The translations under genes were made by a program, and so were the position numbers. A stretch of DNA of 64,000 nt from the NCBI GenBank assembly GCA_035601835.1, contig DATNNM010000011.1, positions 496,001-560,000 on the forward strand, given 5' to 3'. Within the stretch, counting starts at the first letter, position 1; every line of letters starts with the position of its first letter. Below, one piece after another: positions 62,776 through 64,000 of the stretch. This DNA is from Candidatus Tumulicola sp. GTDB taxonomy: Bacteria > Vulcanimicrobiota > Vulcanimicrobiia > Eremiobacterales > Eremiobacteraceae. The notes under the pieces are model-generated. The model was not told where the DNA came from and made no database searches. It was given only the letters and a program-made list of their open reading frames with translations.

Positions 62776-62913
62776 CGCGAGGATGACCTCCAGAAGATTT
62801 TTTTGTTTGGGAAAAGCTACCCGCGGCGTGTGATATGCACAGCGCCCGCGGTTGTCGGCACTTTCGCGTCGTCCGAGCCTTGCCCTGGCGTTCCGGTCGC
62901 CTATGCGGGACAG

Positions 62914-64000
62914 CTAGATCGTGACGTCAAGTCGTAAACGCATTGAAGACGACTGCGTGTTCAACGCAGGATCGTTATCGTAGTGGTGTTGCGACACGAC
63001 CTCGAGGCCCGGCGCGAACTGCGGAGTCAGGTGCCACGTGAGTAAGCCGCTCAGGTTGAGCGTGTGACCTTCGCTTGCTGCGCCGCGCATGTTCATATTG
63101 GTGGCGCTCATCTGGATCTGGAAGTTCCTCGTCACGCCGCCCATGCTTTGACCGAGCGGCGCAGGTCGCCCACCGAACGTAAAACTGTAACTCGCGTTTT
63201 CGTTGAGCGTCGCGGACGACGTGCTGCTGACGGTCTGCGTGCCGACGAGCCCAAGCCCTATGACATGCGCTCCCGAAGTCAGCGCATAGAGCAGGCTCGC
63301 ATTGCGCGTCAGCGAGTTCTGATCCGGGTTTGTTCCGTTCACCGCCGAAGTGAGCTGGTAGTCCGCGGTGATCCCGGAACGCACGAGCACGATGTGCCCG
63401 ATGCGCGTCGTGTTGTCGATGCCCGCCGCCACGGCGCGATCTCGCTCGAGCGCCAGATTCAGCGTCGGCGCGTTCGCCGGCGTCATGCTGAAGACAACGC
63501 TGCCGGTCGATGTGTGGTTGAGAACAGAGCGCTGATCGTCACGGCCCCAGAGCAGCGTCACGTTCGAGATCATCGAGGTGGGAAGCGCCACCGATGCGGT
63601 GCTTCCCGCCCGATCGAATTGCGCCGACGCTCCGTTGCCGGCGCCGAAGGCCGGCCCGCCGTTGTGGTATTCGTAGTTGGCGGTCAGCGAGCCGACCGCG
63701 TATGCGAGCAGCGCCTTGTCCGAAGCATCGCTCAGGCTCGGGGTCGCTCCGAGCTCGTCGCGCGTGGAAGACTTGCCGCCGGTGAGCGTCGCCGTCAAGT
63801 GCGGCGTCAGCGCATCCGTGAACTCGAACACGCCGGCGCGGACGTCCAGCGGATTGAGGCCGCTCGTCGGCACGAACTTGTTGACGTTGTCCTGGCTGCG
63901 CGTGTAGGCGACGCGGAAAGCGTCAGCGCTGTTCGGCCCCCATTTCTTGGCGATGTCGAAAAGTTGGCCGGTGCGTTCGGTGGTGGCTTGGCTCGCAAGC
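62914..64000 (-). CDS. Partial exported beta-rich protein (5' end beyond window)
   Basis: At least 361 residues, open through the right edge. The frame continues upstream of the GTG at 63873 without a stop (LASQATTERTGQLF and on), so that GTG is internal. The sequence is Asn/Thr/Ser/Gly-rich with alternating hydrophobic residues and a C-terminal SMRLRLDVTI, as expected of an outer-membrane beta-barrel or a large surface protein. No export signal can be seen because the start is missing. Family not recognised. Confidence 0.6.
   Translation of the reverse strand, partial: LASQATTERTGQLFDIAKKWGPNSADAFRVAYTRSQDNVNKFVPTSGLNPLDVRAGVFEFTDALTPHLTATLTGGKSSTRDELGATPSLSDASDKALLAYAVGSLTANYEYHNGGPAFGAGNGASAQFDRAGSTASVALPTSMISNVTLLWGRDDQRSVLNHTSTGSVVFSMTPANAPTLNLALERDRAVAAGIDNTTRIGHIVLVRSGITADYQLTSAVNGTNPDQNSLTRNASLLYALTSGAHVIGLGLVGTQTVSSTSSATLNENASYSFTFGGRPAPLGQSMGGVTRNFQIQMSATNMNMRGAASEGHTLNLSGLLTWHLTPQFAPGLEVVSQHHYDNDPALNTQSSSMRLRLDVTI

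Overview
The window is GC-rich, densely packed bacterial DNA. Most genes overlap or abut their neighbours, often by 4-base GTGA or ATGA junctions. The cell looks diderm: there is an RND efflux pump with its adaptor, TonB C-terminal domain proteins, many lipobox lipoproteins, and at the right edge a secreted or outer-membrane-like protein. It also has features common in Actinobacteria and Firmicutes: SufU/SufR-type SUF machinery, a giant BTAD/AAA/TPR regulator, and copper-amine-oxidase 'stalk' domains. That mix and the many GGGGCTAAAGCCCC hairpins would fit an uncultured soil lineage such as Eremiobacterota (WPS-2). The lineage is an inference; nothing here proves taxonomy. There are no rRNA or tRNA genes, IS elements, phages or CRISPR arrays that I can see.

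Layout. 1-3.0 kb: 3' end of a 2-oxo acid dehydrogenase E2 gene, a DUF4397-like lipoprotein and an MFS exporter. 3.4-8.6 kb: a leftward luxE-luxC-aminotransferase operon (predicted acyl thioester to aldehyde to amine) divergent from a FlK-like thioesterase, an MBL hydrolase and a flavin-split-barrel protein. 8.6-10.1 kb: lipoprotein, STAS protein and a cluster of dispersed hairpins. 10.1-16.7 kb: a complete SUF iron-sulfur island, with sufR and a NifU-like gene leftward and sufC-B-D-Rieske-S-U rightward, joined by a clear divergent promoter pair with a likely operator. 16.7-26.1 kb: PAP2, VOC, RND efflux, TypA, LOG-family and beta-CASP RNase-like genes. 26-28.4 kb: core-MetE and MeaB (cobalamin-linked metabolism). 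28.4-35.9 kb: twin TonB-C proteins, an AlkA-like glycosylase, SpoIID-like and P1 peptidases, an Ogt-like protein with Trp instead of the acceptor Cys, GNAT and HflX. 36-40.8 kb: glcDEF plus a CpdA-like phosphodiesterase. 41-45.4 kb: GH125, a stack of hairpins, ETF-QO and a lipoprotein. 45.5-49.7 kb: marR-emrA-emrB-HTH/MBL operon. 49.8-55 kb: a CuA-stalk protein, a secreted TIM-barrel-like protein, a methylglyoxal synthase-GNAT fusion and propeller lipoproteins. 55-64 kb: zinc-finger/YceI pair, giant regulator, rfbC, amino-acid permease and two exported proteins.

The most unusual signal is a family of small dispersed hairpins whose stems change by compensating substitutions while the TAAA loop and a CACTACA/GCTAC tail stay constant. 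One copy sits in frame inside luxC, and two copies supply the stop codon of the gene before them. Other strong points are the LuxE-LuxC-aminotransferase set, the MgsA-GNAT fusion, the Trp-type Ogt-like protein, the HTH-MBL and CuA-stalk fusions, and the SufR-controlled divergent promoter.
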